Source: Desulfatibacillum sp.
GTDB taxonomy: Bacteria; Desulfobacterota; Desulfobacteria; Desulfobacterales; Desulfatibacillaceae
Direction: 5' to 3'
DNA length: 54,149 nucleotides
Assembly: GCA_016342355.1 (NCBI GenBank)
Contig: JAEINP010000037.1
Coordinates: 1 to 54,149, forward strand
Positions 33,540 to 42,214 of the stretch are shown piece after piece. Made by a program: the position numbers and the translations under genes. The notes beneath the pieces are model-generated. The model searched no databases. It was not told the origin of the DNA and worked only from the letters and a program-made list of their open reading frames with translations. Numbering within the stretch: position 1 is the first letter of the stretch; every line of letters starts with the position of its first letter.

Positions 33540-35039
33540 ATGAAAAACAGTCAGCAAATTATGAAGATTCTGGTCGTTGACGACGAAAAGGACATCCGCG
33601 ACGGATGCGAACGCATTCTCATACGCATGGAATGCGAGGTGAAAAAGGCCTCCCGGGGCGAGGAGGCCCTGGAAACCATGGAAACATGGCGGCCCTCCAT
33701 CGTATTTCTGGACCTGAAAATGCCGGGAATCGATGGCATGGAGGTATTGCGCCGGATTCATGAAAAGGATCAGGACATCCTGGTTATTGTCATCACCGGC
33801 TACGCCACGGTGGAGACCGCCATTGAGGCCATGAAGAAGGGCGCCTACGACTTTGTCCCCAAGCCGTTTGAACCAGCCCAGCTTCGCATTGTGGCGGGAC
33901 GTGCCATTGAAAAACTCCGGCTCCGGCAAGAGGCTTTGGAACTGGAACTCAAGCGGCAACGCACCCTGGCTGACCTGGGCAAGGAACAAAGCCGCACCCG
34001 GACCATCATTGAGGCCCTGCCAAACGGGGTGGTGGTCACCAATACGGAAGGCCAGGTGGTCCTGATGAATCCGGCCTTTATTCGCCATCTGGGTTTGCCT
34101 CCGGATACCCAGCCAGGCAACTTTATGAAAGACTATGTGTCGGATGAGGGCGTGGTGAACCTTGCCATGGAAATTTCCCAGGGAAAATTCACAGAGCCCG
34201 ACCAGGCGCCGGCTGTGGAGTTTGCCCTGTCCGAGGACAAGTACCTCATGGCCCGGGGCAGGCCTGTACTGAGCGAGGATGGGGAATGCCTGGGAGCGGT
34301 GGTCGTAATGCATGATGTCACGGCCATGAAAATGTTGGACCGGCTCAAGTCGGAATTCGTGGCCAAGGTGTCCCACGAACTTCGGTCTCCCCTGGCCACT
34401 ATCCGGGAGCAATTGGCTTTGGTCATCCAGGGGGTGGTGGACGAGGCTTCGGAGCAAGACCAATACCTCCTGTCCCGGGCCAAGGACAAAACCCAATCCC
34501 TTATAGACCTCATTGGCGATCTGTTGGATGTGTCCCGGATTGAATGCGGTTCCGTGGCCCAACAACCAGTGCCCCTCCAAGTGGAGGAACTGCTTGCCAG
34601 CATCGTGGATTTCATGAAGGCCAAAGCCGGGGCGAAAAAGCAAAGTCTGGACATCATCCTGCCTCCCGCGCCTCTCCCGAAAATGCGAATGGACCCCATG
34701 GCCCTGGAAAGCGTGGTGGGGAATCTGGTGGCCAACGCCATCAATTATACCCCCGATGGAGGGGCCATTACCGTGGAGGTGGGAGGGGATGAAAAAACCA
34801 TCAAGGTGACGGTGGCGGACACGGGTTTTGGCATTGAGGAAAAACATCTTGCAAGTATTTTCGACAAGTTTTACAGGGTCAAGAATGATAAGACCCGTTT
34901 CATCACAGGAACAGGCCTTGGTTTGTCCATTGTAAAAGGAATCCTGGATTCCATGGGCGCAACCATTTCCGTGGATAGCGAAGTGGGAAAGGGAAGCCGG
35001 TTTACCGTGCTTTTGCCATTAGAAGAGTCATGCGATTAG
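33540..35039 (+). CDS. REC-PAS hybrid histidine kinase
   Basis: A 499-residue protein that starts with a receiver (Asp58 in IVFLDLKMPGIDG; Lys108 in PKPF), then a linker helix, a PAS domain (about 150-260, GVVVTNTEGQVVLMNPAF), HisKA with His279 (FVAKVSHELRSPLATI) and HATPase (ANAINYTPDGG, DTGFGI, GTGLGLSIVKG). The receiver-first layout suggests it accepts phosphate from the neighbouring PAS kinase and then tunes its own output. No DNA-binding response regulator lies nearby, so the final target is unknown. It overlaps the following HAD gene by 10 bp. Confidence 0.9.
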   Translation: MKNSQQIMKILVVDDEKDIRDGCERILIRMECEVKKASRGEEALETMETWRPSIVFLDLKMPGIDGMEVLRRIHEKDQDILVIVITGYATVETAIEAMKKGAYDFVPKPFEPAQLRIVAGRAIEKLRLRQEALELELKRQRTLADLGKEQSRTRTIIEALPNGVVVTNTEGQVVLMNPAFIRHLGLPPDTQPGNFMKDYVSDEGVVNLAMEISQGKFTEPDQAPAVEFALSEDKYLMARGRPVLSEDGECLGAVVVMHDVTAMKMLDRLKSEFVAKVSHELRSPLATIREQLALVIQGVVDEASEQDQYLLSRAKDKTQSLIDLIGDLLDVSRIECGSVAQQPVPLQVEELLASIVDFMKAKAGAKKQSLDIILPPAPLPKMRMDPMALESVVGNLVANAINYTPDGGAITVEVGGDEKTIKVTVADTGFGIEEKHLASIFDKFYRVKNDKTRFITGTGLGLSIVKGILDSMGATISVDSEVGKGSRFTVLLPLEESCD

Positions 35040-35674
35040 AACATAAAAATATAATTTTTTGCGATTTTGACGGAACCATAACGGTGCAGGAAACCTTTTC
35101 CACCATGCTTATGGAAATGCTTCCGGATAAAGCGCGGCAGGTCCTGGAACAGATTTACGCAGGCAAATCCACACTGGCTCAAGGGGTGCGCATGCTTGTG
35201 GAATCCTTGCCGTCCAGCGCCTATGGCGATATCATAGATTTTTGCCAGGGCAAGGAAATCCGCCCGGGTTTTGTGGAGTTTTTGGATTTCCTGGACCAAC
35301 ACCAGACCCCCTTTGTTCTGGTTTCCGGAGGGCTCCATGTCATGGTTCAAGCGATCCTTGGCCCCCTTACCAAACGACTGGCCGGCATTTATTCCCTGAG
35401 CCTGGACCTGAACGGACCCTTCATGAAAGTGTTGGCTGATTTTGAAGAAGGGGACGAATTGCTTGCCAAAGCCAGGGTGATGCAAATGTACAATTACCGG
35501 AACAGCATAGCCATTGGCGATGGGGTGACAGACCTCAACATGGGCCTGGCAGCCCAGACCGTGTTCGCCCGGGCTAGCCTGGCCAAATATTTTCGGTCAA
35601 ACCAGCTGGACTATATTCCTTTCGAGGATTTCTTCGAGATAAGAGACCACTTGTCCCAAATGTGGTCCAAGTAG
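35030..35674 (+). CDS. HAD-superfamily phosphatase (MtnX/SerB-like)
   Basis: A 214-residue HAD-IB-type phosphatase. Motif I is FCDFDGTIT (nucleophile Asp12 and Asp14 region), motif II is VLVSGGL near residue 100, and motif IV is IGDGVTDLN near 163. The closest named families I know are MtnX (2-hydroxy-3-keto-5-methylthiopentenyl-1-phosphate phosphatase) and phosphoserine phosphatase, and I cannot decide between them. The ATG lies within the end of the kinase gene (10-bp overlap), so expression is coupled to the signalling genes. It is followed after 7 bp by the metallophosphoesterase. Confidence 0.8.
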   Translation: MRLEHKNIIFCDFDGTITVQETFSTMLMEMLPDKARQVLEQIYAGKSTLAQGVRMLVESLPSSAYGDIIDFCQGKEIRPGFVEFLDFLDQHQTPFVLVSGGLHVMVQAILGPLTKRLAGIYSLSLDLNGPFMKVLADFEEGDELLAKARVMQMYNYRNSIAIGDGVTDLNMGLAAQTVFARASLAKYFRSNQLDYIPFEDFFEIRDHLSQMWSK

Positions 35675-35681
35675 GAGCGCC

Positions 35682-36332
35682 ATGCTTGTCTACGCTGTGG
35701 CGGATATCCACGGAAACCCCCATCATCTGGAGACCATTCGCAACACGGTCCAAAGAGAGCAACCGGACGTTTTGGTTGTCGCAGGGGATTTATCCAGCCA
35801 TTTCGGCTCCGGCGCCCGGGAGGTTATGACGGCCTTGGGGCTGCTGAACGTGCCTGTTTTTGCCATTCACGGCAATACGGACGGCAAATCCACCCGGGAA
35901 CTCATGGCCCAAACTCCTGGGATTACGGATCTGCACCTGAAGTTGGCGCATGTGAACGGTGTTACCTTTGTGGGGGCTGGCGGCACAGTGCCTGTTCCTT
36001 TTCGTTCCCGGCTGGCCTTGTTTGAAAAAGGAATGGTCCGACAATTGGAAAGATTAATGACGCCGGGGTGTGTATTGGTTGTCCATCCGCCGCCATTTGG
36101 CGTTACCGACCGTGTTTTGGGGCGTTTCAACGCAGGCTCCCGCAGTGTGGCGGCCCTTGTAAAAAAACAGGAACCTTCCCTGTGTATTTGCGGCCATATC
36201 CACGAAAATGCCGGTTCAGCCATGCTGGACGGGACTTTGGTGGCAAACTGCGCCATGGGCAGGGCCTCAGCCGGGGCTTTAATACATCTGGAAAACGGAC
36301 TGATACCGGATTGCCAGATGGTAGTACCCTAG
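35682..36332 (+). CDS. Calcineurin-like metallophosphoesterase
   Basis: A 216-residue single-domain metallophosphoesterase. The metal-binding motifs are DIHGN (residues 8-12), GDLSS, GNTD and, at the C-terminal side, VVHPPP and GHIHE. The family includes YfcE-type phosphodiesterases and similar small enzymes acting on phosphate esters; the substrate here is unknown. It follows the HAD phosphatase by 7 bp and is the last gene of the tight signalling cluster. GTAGGAGC lies just before the ATG. Confidence 0.85.
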   Translation: MLVYAVADIHGNPHHLETIRNTVQREQPDVLVVAGDLSSHFGSGAREVMTALGLLNVPVFAIHGNTDGKSTRELMAQTPGITDLHLKLAHVNGVTFVGAGGTVPVPFRSRLALFEKGMVRQLERLMTPGCVLVVHPPPFGVTDRVLGRFNAGSRSVAALVKKQEPSLCICGHIHENAGSAMLDGTLVANCAMGRASAGALIHLENGLIPDCQMVVP

Positions 36333-36373
36333 TGAATCCGCACCCCATGCAGTCGTGCTACGGATAATCCGGG

Positions 36374-36403
36374 TTGACAGATTGCGCCTGCTTGTGGTCA
36401 AAT
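36374..36403 (+). promoter_or_regulatory. Weak promoter-like sequence
   Basis: TTGACA (36374-36379) followed after 18 bp by TCAAAT (36398-36403), about 50 bp upstream of the next gene. The -10 match is poor. Confidence 0.3.
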
Positions 36404-36455
36404 TCAGCATAAGATGTTGCATTCCTATTCACGCATTGCAATGGAGGTGATGATC

Positions 36456-36713
36456 GTGCCGCCAGAAAGTTTATACGACAAAGCCAGGATGGAAGTCTTC
36501 AAAAAGGACTACAGGCGCATCACGGTCCGGACATCCGACGGGTCCACCCTAATGGGTGAAGTGAACATAGGCATCAAGGAAAGGGTCTCAGACATCTTTA
36601 CCAAGGGAGACAGCCAGTTCATCGTGCTTACCAATTGTGAGAACCGGGGGTGTTCCGGCAAGGTCCTTTTCATCAATAAGGACCATATTGTATGGGCTGA
36701 GCCTGAGGACTGA
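36456..36713 (+). CDS. Small conserved protein of unknown function (DUF6812-like)
   Basis: An 85-residue beta-rich protein: YRRITVRTSDGSTLMGEVNIGIKERVSD, then FTKGDSQFIVLTN, and a C-terminal VLFINKDHIVWAEPED. It looks like a small Sm- or barrel-like fold and resembles a family (I believe DUF6812) of short proteins common in Deltaproteobacteria with no assigned function. I start at GTG 36456 because a perfect GGAGGTGAT (36443-36451) sits directly upstream; ATG 36441 or 36414 would include that site in the coding sequence. It is 66 bp before the next gene, which is on the same strand. Confidence 0.65.
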   Translation: MPPESLYDKARMEVFKKDYRRITVRTSDGSTLMGEVNIGIKERVSDIFTKGDSQFIVLTNCENRGCSGKVLFINKDHIVWAEPED

Positions 36714-36779
36714 TTCCAGCCTTCCCGCCTCACAGACCCTATCAGCCCGGGAGGCTCCCGGATTCAAGGACACGGCATA

Positions 36780-37775
36780 ATGCGCTCCAGGAAGATCGGT
36801 GTAATTGTAACTCTGGTAATCATGGCATTGGCTTGGCTCAATTATTTCGAACACGAAAAGTTGAGGAACGCCCAAAAGCAGATCAAGTTGCTTTCCGCCA
36901 AGATACACCGCCTGGAAGCCCTTTTGGAAGAAGCCCGTCTTCCAGTCATCACAGAGAAAACCGCCAACAAAGAGGATGAACGGATTAGTCGGGGACGAAA
37001 GTACCAGGCTGCCGTGGAGGCTTTTGAAAAGCAGATCCAGGATCTTCAAGAGCCGGACAAGCCGGCGCCTCCCCATAAAACAGAACCCGACATACTGGAA
37101 ATTCAGGCCATAGAGAAAATGAAACAGGGAGGCGTTTTGCGGACCCGACACAGGGCGGCTGCGAACATGCTGGACAACGCCCTGGACGACATGTTGGACC
37201 TGCCGCCTGAAAAGGCCCAGGCTTTCCAGTCCCTTGTGCGGGAGAGGCAGGCTTCGGCCAATGAGTATCTCGTTCAACTGCTTTCCCAAGACCTTACGGA
37301 AGGCCAGCGCGCTGAACTGGTGGAACAGGCCAATGCCGTGATCCAACCCCTGGATAACGCCATTGCTCAAACTTTGGGCGAGCAGCTAAATCGGGTGTAT
37401 CAGGAAGTTGAAGACTCGCGGATGGCACGCATCCAGCATCATTTGGCCCTGCTGGCTCTCAAGGACGCTGACGCAGAGTTGAACGGGGTCCAGGAAGAAC
37501 AATTGCTGGACCTTATGATGCAACAGATTCAGGAATACCCCTCCCTCTTGTCCACCCGCACTCCCCAGGGATTTGCCCGTGTGCTGCAAAACCCGAATAT
37601 GGCAGCACAACGGGGCGAGGATCTGGAAACCTTTCATCATGAAATACGGGACATGGTGGATGGGTTGTTCAGACCGGAACAGGTGGCTATTCTGAACGCC
37701 AGCCTGGAACTTCAACGGGAAATGCAGGAAACGGGTCTGGCCATCATGACCCAGACCGTGCCGGGAACCGAATAG
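36780..37775 (+). CDS. Membrane-anchored coiled-coil protein, unknown
   Basis: A 331-residue protein of unknown family. It has a single N-terminal transmembrane segment (IGVIVTLVIMALAWLNYF, residues 6-23). A coiled coil (KLRNAQKQIKLLSAKIHRLEALLEEA) and a second helical part with frequent Gln and Glu (EAFEKQIQDLQE) follow. The C-terminal two thirds is helical and acidic. It would sit in the inner membrane with its bulk in the periplasm or cytoplasm. AAGGA lies some 12 nt before the ATG. A strong terminator follows, so it ends the transcription unit that begins near 36456 or further upstream. Confidence 0.65.
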   Translation: MRSRKIGVIVTLVIMALAWLNYFEHEKLRNAQKQIKLLSAKIHRLEALLEEARLPVITEKTANKEDERISRGRKYQAAVEAFEKQIQDLQEPDKPAPPHKTEPDILEIQAIEKMKQGGVLRTRHRAAANMLDNALDDMLDLPPEKAQAFQSLVRERQASANEYLVQLLSQDLTEGQRAELVEQANAVIQPLDNAIAQTLGEQLNRVYQEVEDSRMARIQHHLALLALKDADAELNGVQEEQLLDLMMQQIQEYPSLLSTRTPQGFARVLQNPNMAAQRGEDLETFHHEIRDMVDGLFRPEQVAILNASLELQREMQETGLAIMTQTVPGTE

Positions 37776-37812
37776 GCAGGCAGCTTTCCGTCACAAAGTA
37801 AACGAACATTAT

Positions 37813-37867
37813 AAGCCAGTCTCCGGTAGGAATCTTCAAGGATTCTCTCCGGAGACCGGCTTTTTTA
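37813..37867 (+). terminator. Rho-independent terminator
   Basis: AAGCC-GTCTCCGG (37813-37826) and CCGGAGAC-GGCTT (37849-37862) pair over about 13 bp around a loop that has its own small stem (GAATC with GATTC), followed by a run of six T. It closes the rightward unit, 9 bp before the end of the leftward livF. Confidence 0.85.
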
Positions 37868-37875
37868 TTTGAAAA

Positions 37876-38625
37876 TTACAGGCCCAGGTAGGTTCTTCTT
37901 ATCATTTCATCTTCCAACAGTTCACTGCACTTACCCTGGGCGATGATCTTGCCTGAAGATAGTACATAGCTTCTTGACGCCATGCTGAAAACCGACGCGA
38001 CCTCCTGCTCCACCAGCATGATAGTGATGCCCAGGTTCTTGATTTCCAAAATTTTGTTAAAAACCTCCTTACGCATGAGAGGCGCAAGGCCTGTGGACGG
38101 CTCGTCAATCAGCAAGAGCTTGGGCCGGGACATGAGCGCCCTGCCCACAGCCAGCATCTGCTGCTCGCCGCCGGACAAGGTGCCCGAGACCTGATTCAAC
38201 CGGTCCCCAAGCACTGGAAACAGCTTGAAAACCTTTTCCAGTTCTTGCTGGACATCCCATTTCTTCATATGGAGATAAGCCCCGGACATGAGGTTTTCCC
38301 GGACAGTCATTTCCTTGAACGGCCTGCGCCGTTCCGGGCAATGGACAAGTCCCCTCCGCACGATTTCGTGGGCGGGGGTTTTGGAGATATCCTTGCCGTC
38401 AAAGACAATATTGCCCTTTAGGGTGATGTCGCCCTCGGCCGTCCCTTTGAGGGTCATTTTGTCCCAGGCCACCAAACCGGTTATGGCCCGAAGCAAGGTG
38501 GATTTTCCCGCTCCATTGGGTCCTACAAGGCTGACCATCTCTCCCTCTTCCACATAGAGGGAGACGTCGTTGATCAACATGGCCCTGTCGTAACATACAG
38601 TCAGGTTGCTAACGTCTAAGAGCAC
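37876..38625 (-). CDS. livF: Branched-chain-type ABC transporter ATP-binding protein LivF
   Basis: A 249-residue ATPase of the Liv/HAAT family. Walker A is SLVGPNGAGKSTLL (residues 32-45), the signature is LSGGEQQMLAVGRAL, Walker B is LLLIDEPSTG and the switch histidine is replaced by a typical LVEQEV context. With LivG it drives import by LivH and LivM. It overlaps livG by 10 bp. LivF-type length and the 'VHCPERRRPFKEMTVRENL' segment fit the family. It is the last gene of the operon. Confidence 0.92.
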   Translation of the reverse strand: MLLDVSNLTVCYDRAMLINDVSLYVEEGEMVSLVGPNGAGKSTLLRAITGLVAWDKMTLKGTAEGDITLKGNIVFDGKDISKTPAHEIVRRGLVHCPERRRPFKEMTVRENLMSGAYLHMKKWDVQQELEKVFKLFPVLGDRLNQVSGTLSGGEQQMLAVGRALMSRPKLLLIDEPSTGLAPLMRKEVFNKILEIKNLGITIMLVEQEVASVFSMASRSYVLSSGKIIAQGKCSELLEDEMIRRTYLGL

Positions 38626-39392
38626 GATGTTCCTCCATCTCCCAGATAGGCCTCAATCACCTTGGGGTCATTAACCACCACGTCGGGGGCGCCGTCGGCC
38701 AGGATGGTTCCGAAATTAAGCACAATGATGCGGTCCACGATCTTCATGAGTTGTTGCAGCTTGTGCTCGATGATGATCATGGCCGGACCTTCGCTGTGCA
38801 GGCGTCCAAAACGCCCCCCCCTGTGCAGGCGAGCCACGGATTTGGCCATGAGGTCGGTTTCCGCAGGACTCAGGCCGCCAAAGGGTTCGTCCAGAATTAA
38901 AAGTTCCGGATCGGTTGCCACTGCCCTGGCGACTTCCAGGCGCTTAAGATCGCCCTGGGACAATGTGGACGCCTTTTCAAGGGCCACGTCGGAAATGCCC
39001 GCAAACTCCAGGGCGTCCATGGCCTTTGCCTCCACCTTTTTCACCCATTCGCCACCCCTCATGGATCGGGGGCTAAGGCAAGACACCATGACATTGGCCA
39101 CAATAGGCAGGCGTCTGAAAGGGCGCATATTCTGAAAGGTGCTGGCCACGCCCATGTTGACAATGTCCCAGGCCTTGGAACCGGTTATGTTTTTTCCCTT
39201 AAAGGAAATGCTTCCGGACGTGGGCTTTAGGATGCCGGCGATGAGGCGCAACAGGGTGGTTTTACCGGCCCCGTTGGGTCCTATAAGACCGATGATCTCG
39301 TTGCGGCCCATGCTGAAACTGACGTCATTGGTCGCCGTGAGCCCGCCGAACTCTTTGCGCAGATTTTTTACTTCCAAAAAAGATTGGGCCAT
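38616..39392 (-). CDS. livG: Branched-chain-type ABC transporter ATP-binding protein LivG
   Basis: A 258-residue ATPase of the LivG type: Walker A GLIGPNGAGKTTLLRL, signature LSQGDLKRLEVARAV, Walker B LLILDEPFGGLSP and a switch region MIIIEHKLQQL. About 15 extra residues (LHRGGRFGRLHSEG) between Walker B and the switch region are unusual for LivG. It begins 2 bp after the acyl-CoA ligase stop and overlaps livF, so the ligase sits in the middle of the transporter operon. Confidence 0.9.
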   Translation of the reverse strand: MAQSFLEVKNLRKEFGGLTATNDVSFSMGRNEIIGLIGPNGAGKTTLLRLIAGILKPTSGSISFKGKNITGSKAWDIVNMGVASTFQNMRPFRRLPIVANVMVSCLSPRSMRGGEWVKKVEAKAMDALEFAGISDVALEKASTLSQGDLKRLEVARAVATDPELLILDEPFGGLSPAETDLMAKSVARLHRGGRFGRLHSEGPAMIIIEHKLQQLMKIVDRIIVLNFGTILADGAPDVVVNDPKVIEAYLGDGGTSCS

Positions 39393-39394
39393 TT

Positions 39395-41107
39395 TTAGGC
39401 TTCCTCCACTTCCTCCCGAAGTTCGCGTCTGGACACTTTGCCCACGTCAGTTTTTGGCAATTCACCCCGGAATTCAATGATCTGGGGCACTTTATAATGG
39501 GCCAATTTGGTTTTGCAGTATTCGATGATCTCCTCCTCGGATATCTTGCCGCGGGCTTCGGCCTGGAGCACCACATAGGCCTTGATGAGCTGGCCCACCT
39601 TAGGATTGGGCACGCCCACCACACCGGCGGCCTTGACCTGGGGATGATCGTAAAGCACCTCTTCCACATGCTTGGCGAAAACCGAGTAGCCCTTGTGTTT
39701 GATGAGGTCCCGTTTTCGGTCAAAAAAGTGAAAATAGCCTTCCTCATCCATTGACACCAAATCACCCGTGCGCAACCAGGTCATTCCCCCCAGTTCGATC
39801 ATGGTTTCCTTGTTGTCTTCCGGGCGTTGCCAGTAGCCCTCCATGATGCTGGGGCCGGAAAGAATCATTTCCCCCACCTCGCCCACGGGCATGAACTCGT
39901 CGCCATCCACGTCAATAATGGCTGCCGTGATGTTGGGCAAGGGGATGCCAAAGGAGCCTTGCTTGGGCCTGTGGGGGGGGTTGGCATGGCTGGCGGCGGC
40001 GGTTTCGGTCATGCCGTAGCCTTCAATAATGTGGCTGCCCGTGCGCCGCTCCCAACCCTCCACCGTGGTGTCATGGAGGGTGTCGGCTCCGCAGACCACC
40101 AGTTTGAGCTTTTTCCAGTTTACCCGGCTGGTCTTGTCATATTCCTTGAGGTACTCGAACAGGGTGGGCACGCCATAAAACGCCGAGGCTTGGTATTGAT
40201 CCACGGCGTTCAGGATCTTGTCCATGTCCGGAGTGGTGAAGAGCACGAGGTTGAACCCGTGCACCAGACCGGTGAGCATGATCACCACCTGGCCGTAAAT
40301 ATGGAACAAAGGCAAAAAGGCAATGATGGTTTCGTTGCCTTCGTCCAACAGATGCCCCCAGAATTCCATGGCCTGGGCTTGGCAGGAAACAATGGTTTGG
40401 TGGGTGATCATGGCGGCCTTTGGGTGGCCCGTGGTGCCGCCGGTATAGGGCAGGGCCGCAAGATCCTTGCGGGGATCAATTTCCACCTTGGGCGGGTTGG
40501 GCTGATTTTCCTTAAGGAGAGTCTGAAGACTAATCAGGCCCTGGCTTTTCATGGCGGCGGCGTCAGGGGCTTCCACGCCTCCATAGGCTTTGCCCAAAAT
40601 GCCTTTGGTAAACAGTTTTTTCAGCCTGGGCAGGTATTCGTTGATTCCGGTAAGAATCACATGTTCCAGTTCCACCTCGGCCTGAACCACATTGTTATAC
40701 AGAAAATCCTGGCACACCAGAACTTTGGCCCCGCTGTCCGTGATTTGATGGCGGACCTCGCTGCTGCTGTACACCGGGCTTACCGGGGTCACCACAGCGC
40801 CCACCGTCAGGATTCCCATGTAGCAGATAATGAATTGGGGGCAATTGAGCAAATACAAGGCCACCCGGTCCCCTTTTTTGACTCCCATCTGATCCAGGGC
40901 GGTTGCAAACCGATCTGCCTGATCTTTCAATTCCTTGTAACTGATATTCCTGCCATAAAAATTCACCGCGGTTTTCTTGCCGTATTTTTCCGTCACTTCA
41001 TTAAAAAGCTCCGGTACGGAGACGTTGGGTATTTCCAATGTATGCGGGGCTGTTTCCGGATAATGTTCCAACCACGGCTTGGATAGATATGCCTGCATCG
41101 CGTCCAT
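39395..41107 (-). CDS. Long-chain-type acyl-CoA ligase (AMP-forming) inside the liv operon
   Basis: A 570-residue adenylate-forming enzyme that activates a carboxylic acid with ATP and CoA. Motifs are the AMP-binding PYTGGTTGHPKAAMITH, the core YGMTETAA, and LRTGDLVSMDEEGYFHFFDRKRDLIKHKGYSVFAKHVEEVL; the C-terminal catalytic lysine is in KTDVGKVSRREL. It lies between livM and livG. The substrate could be a fatty or aromatic acid imported by the adjoining transporter, which would couple uptake to activation. That substrate assignment is inference. Confidence 0.88.
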   Translation of the reverse strand: MDAMQAYLSKPWLEHYPETAPHTLEIPNVSVPELFNEVTEKYGKKTAVNFYGRNISYKELKDQADRFATALDQMGVKKGDRVALYLLNCPQFIICYMGILTVGAVVTPVSPVYSSSEVRHQITDSGAKVLVCQDFLYNNVVQAEVELEHVILTGINEYLPRLKKLFTKGILGKAYGGVEAPDAAAMKSQGLISLQTLLKENQPNPPKVEIDPRKDLAALPYTGGTTGHPKAAMITHQTIVSCQAQAMEFWGHLLDEGNETIIAFLPLFHIYGQVVIMLTGLVHGFNLVLFTTPDMDKILNAVDQYQASAFYGVPTLFEYLKEYDKTSRVNWKKLKLVVCGADTLHDTTVEGWERRTGSHIIEGYGMTETAAASHANPPHRPKQGSFGIPLPNITAAIIDVDGDEFMPVGEVGEMILSGPSIMEGYWQRPEDNKETMIELGGMTWLRTGDLVSMDEEGYFHFFDRKRDLIKHKGYSVFAKHVEEVLYDHPQVKAAGVVGVPNPKVGQLIKAYVVLQAEARGKISEEEIIEYCKTKLAHYKVPQIIEFRGELPKTDVGKVSRRELREEVEEA

Positions 41108-41151
41108 CTAAAATTTCCTCCCTTATTTCCAATGTATCTGGGCTACATTTT

Positions 41152-42213
41152 TCAGGTCATGGCGGCGTTGCATATACGGCAACTTCGCCTGAAAGCAACA
41201 TTCCGCACCTTGCACCGGGGGCATTCCGTCTCCACTTTGTCGCGCAACCAGGGAATCAGGCCTTCGGGCATGAACCGGAGCGTGAGAAGCACCAGGGCGG
41301 CGAAGATGAACATTCGCATTTCGGGTAGACTGGGAAAATTATCCAAAATGACCCTGAGGACTTCCATAAACGGGTTAAGAATATAAACCCCTGCAATGGG
41401 TCCGTAAATGGAGACCATGCCTCCGAAAACAGACCAGATGATGACCTGGAACGACAGGCCGATCTCCAGGGTGGACGGGCCTGCCAGGCGCATGAAATGA
41501 GCGTAAAGACCGCCTGCAATCCCCGCAAAAAAACCGCTCAGGCAAAAGGCGAGCAGCTTGTAGCGGGTGGTGTTGATACCAGCCGCCCGGGCCGCCACTT
41601 CGTCTTCCCGGATGGCATGCAGGATGATGCCGGTATTGGAGTCGGTGATCTTCCACATGATCCCGCCCAGGACCAGCATGAGGATGCTGGTGACATAATA
41701 ATCATTGACCCGGGACCCTGTGAGTTTGGTCAGGCCCGAAAGCCCAAGTTCCCCGCCGGTGATGCCGGGAATGGCAAATACGATTCCCATGAGGATAATG
41801 GGAAAGGCAAGCGTTGTGAGGGCCAGGTAAGAGCCTTTAAGCCGGAGGCAGGGAATGCCCACTATGAGCCCGGTCAACACGGCTCCCATGGCCCCCAAGG
41901 GAATGGAAAAATAAGGGGGAAACCCAAGATTCAGGTTCAGCAGGGCCGTCACATAGGCGGAAACCCCGAAAAAGAGTGCATGTCCAAAATTCATTTGCCC
42001 GGTAAAGCCGGACAGCAAATCCCAACTCGCTGCCAAAATTGCGAAAATCGACGTCAATATCATGATGCGCAGAATATAATAATCCTGTGTCACCAGAGGC
42101 AACGCCAATATGGCTATGACAAAGACCAGCACCGCCACACGGCTGGGCAGCACCAGCACCTCAGAGCGCAGGATTTTTAACATTCTGCGGGTATAGGCGA
42201 CCACAATACGCAT
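41152..42213 (-). CDS. livM: LivM permease with C-terminal zinc ribbon
   Basis: A 353-residue membrane permease of the LivM family with eight or more transmembrane helices and the cytoplasmic EAA-like stretch (HAIREDEVAARAAGINTTRYKLLAF). The last 28 residues are not typical: TECPRCKVRNVAFRRSCRIC, two CxxC pairs, form a small zinc-ribbon-like tail. It is 1 bp from the livH stop. The tail may bind metal or interact with the coupled ligase, and needs checking against other members. Confidence 0.88.
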   Translation of the reverse strand: MRIVVAYTRRMLKILRSEVLVLPSRVAVLVFVIAILALPLVTQDYYILRIMILTSIFAILAASWDLLSGFTGQMNFGHALFFGVSAYVTALLNLNLGFPPYFSIPLGAMGAVLTGLIVGIPCLRLKGSYLALTTLAFPIILMGIVFAIPGITGGELGLSGLTKLTGSRVNDYYVTSILMLVLGGIMWKITDSNTGIILHAIREDEVAARAAGINTTRYKLLAFCLSGFFAGIAGGLYAHFMRLAGPSTLEIGLSFQVIIWSVFGGMVSIYGPIAGVYILNPFMEVLRVILDNFPSLPEMRMFIFAALVLLTLRFMPEGLIPWLRDKVETECPRCKVRNVAFRRSCRICNAAMT

Positions 42214-42214
42214 C

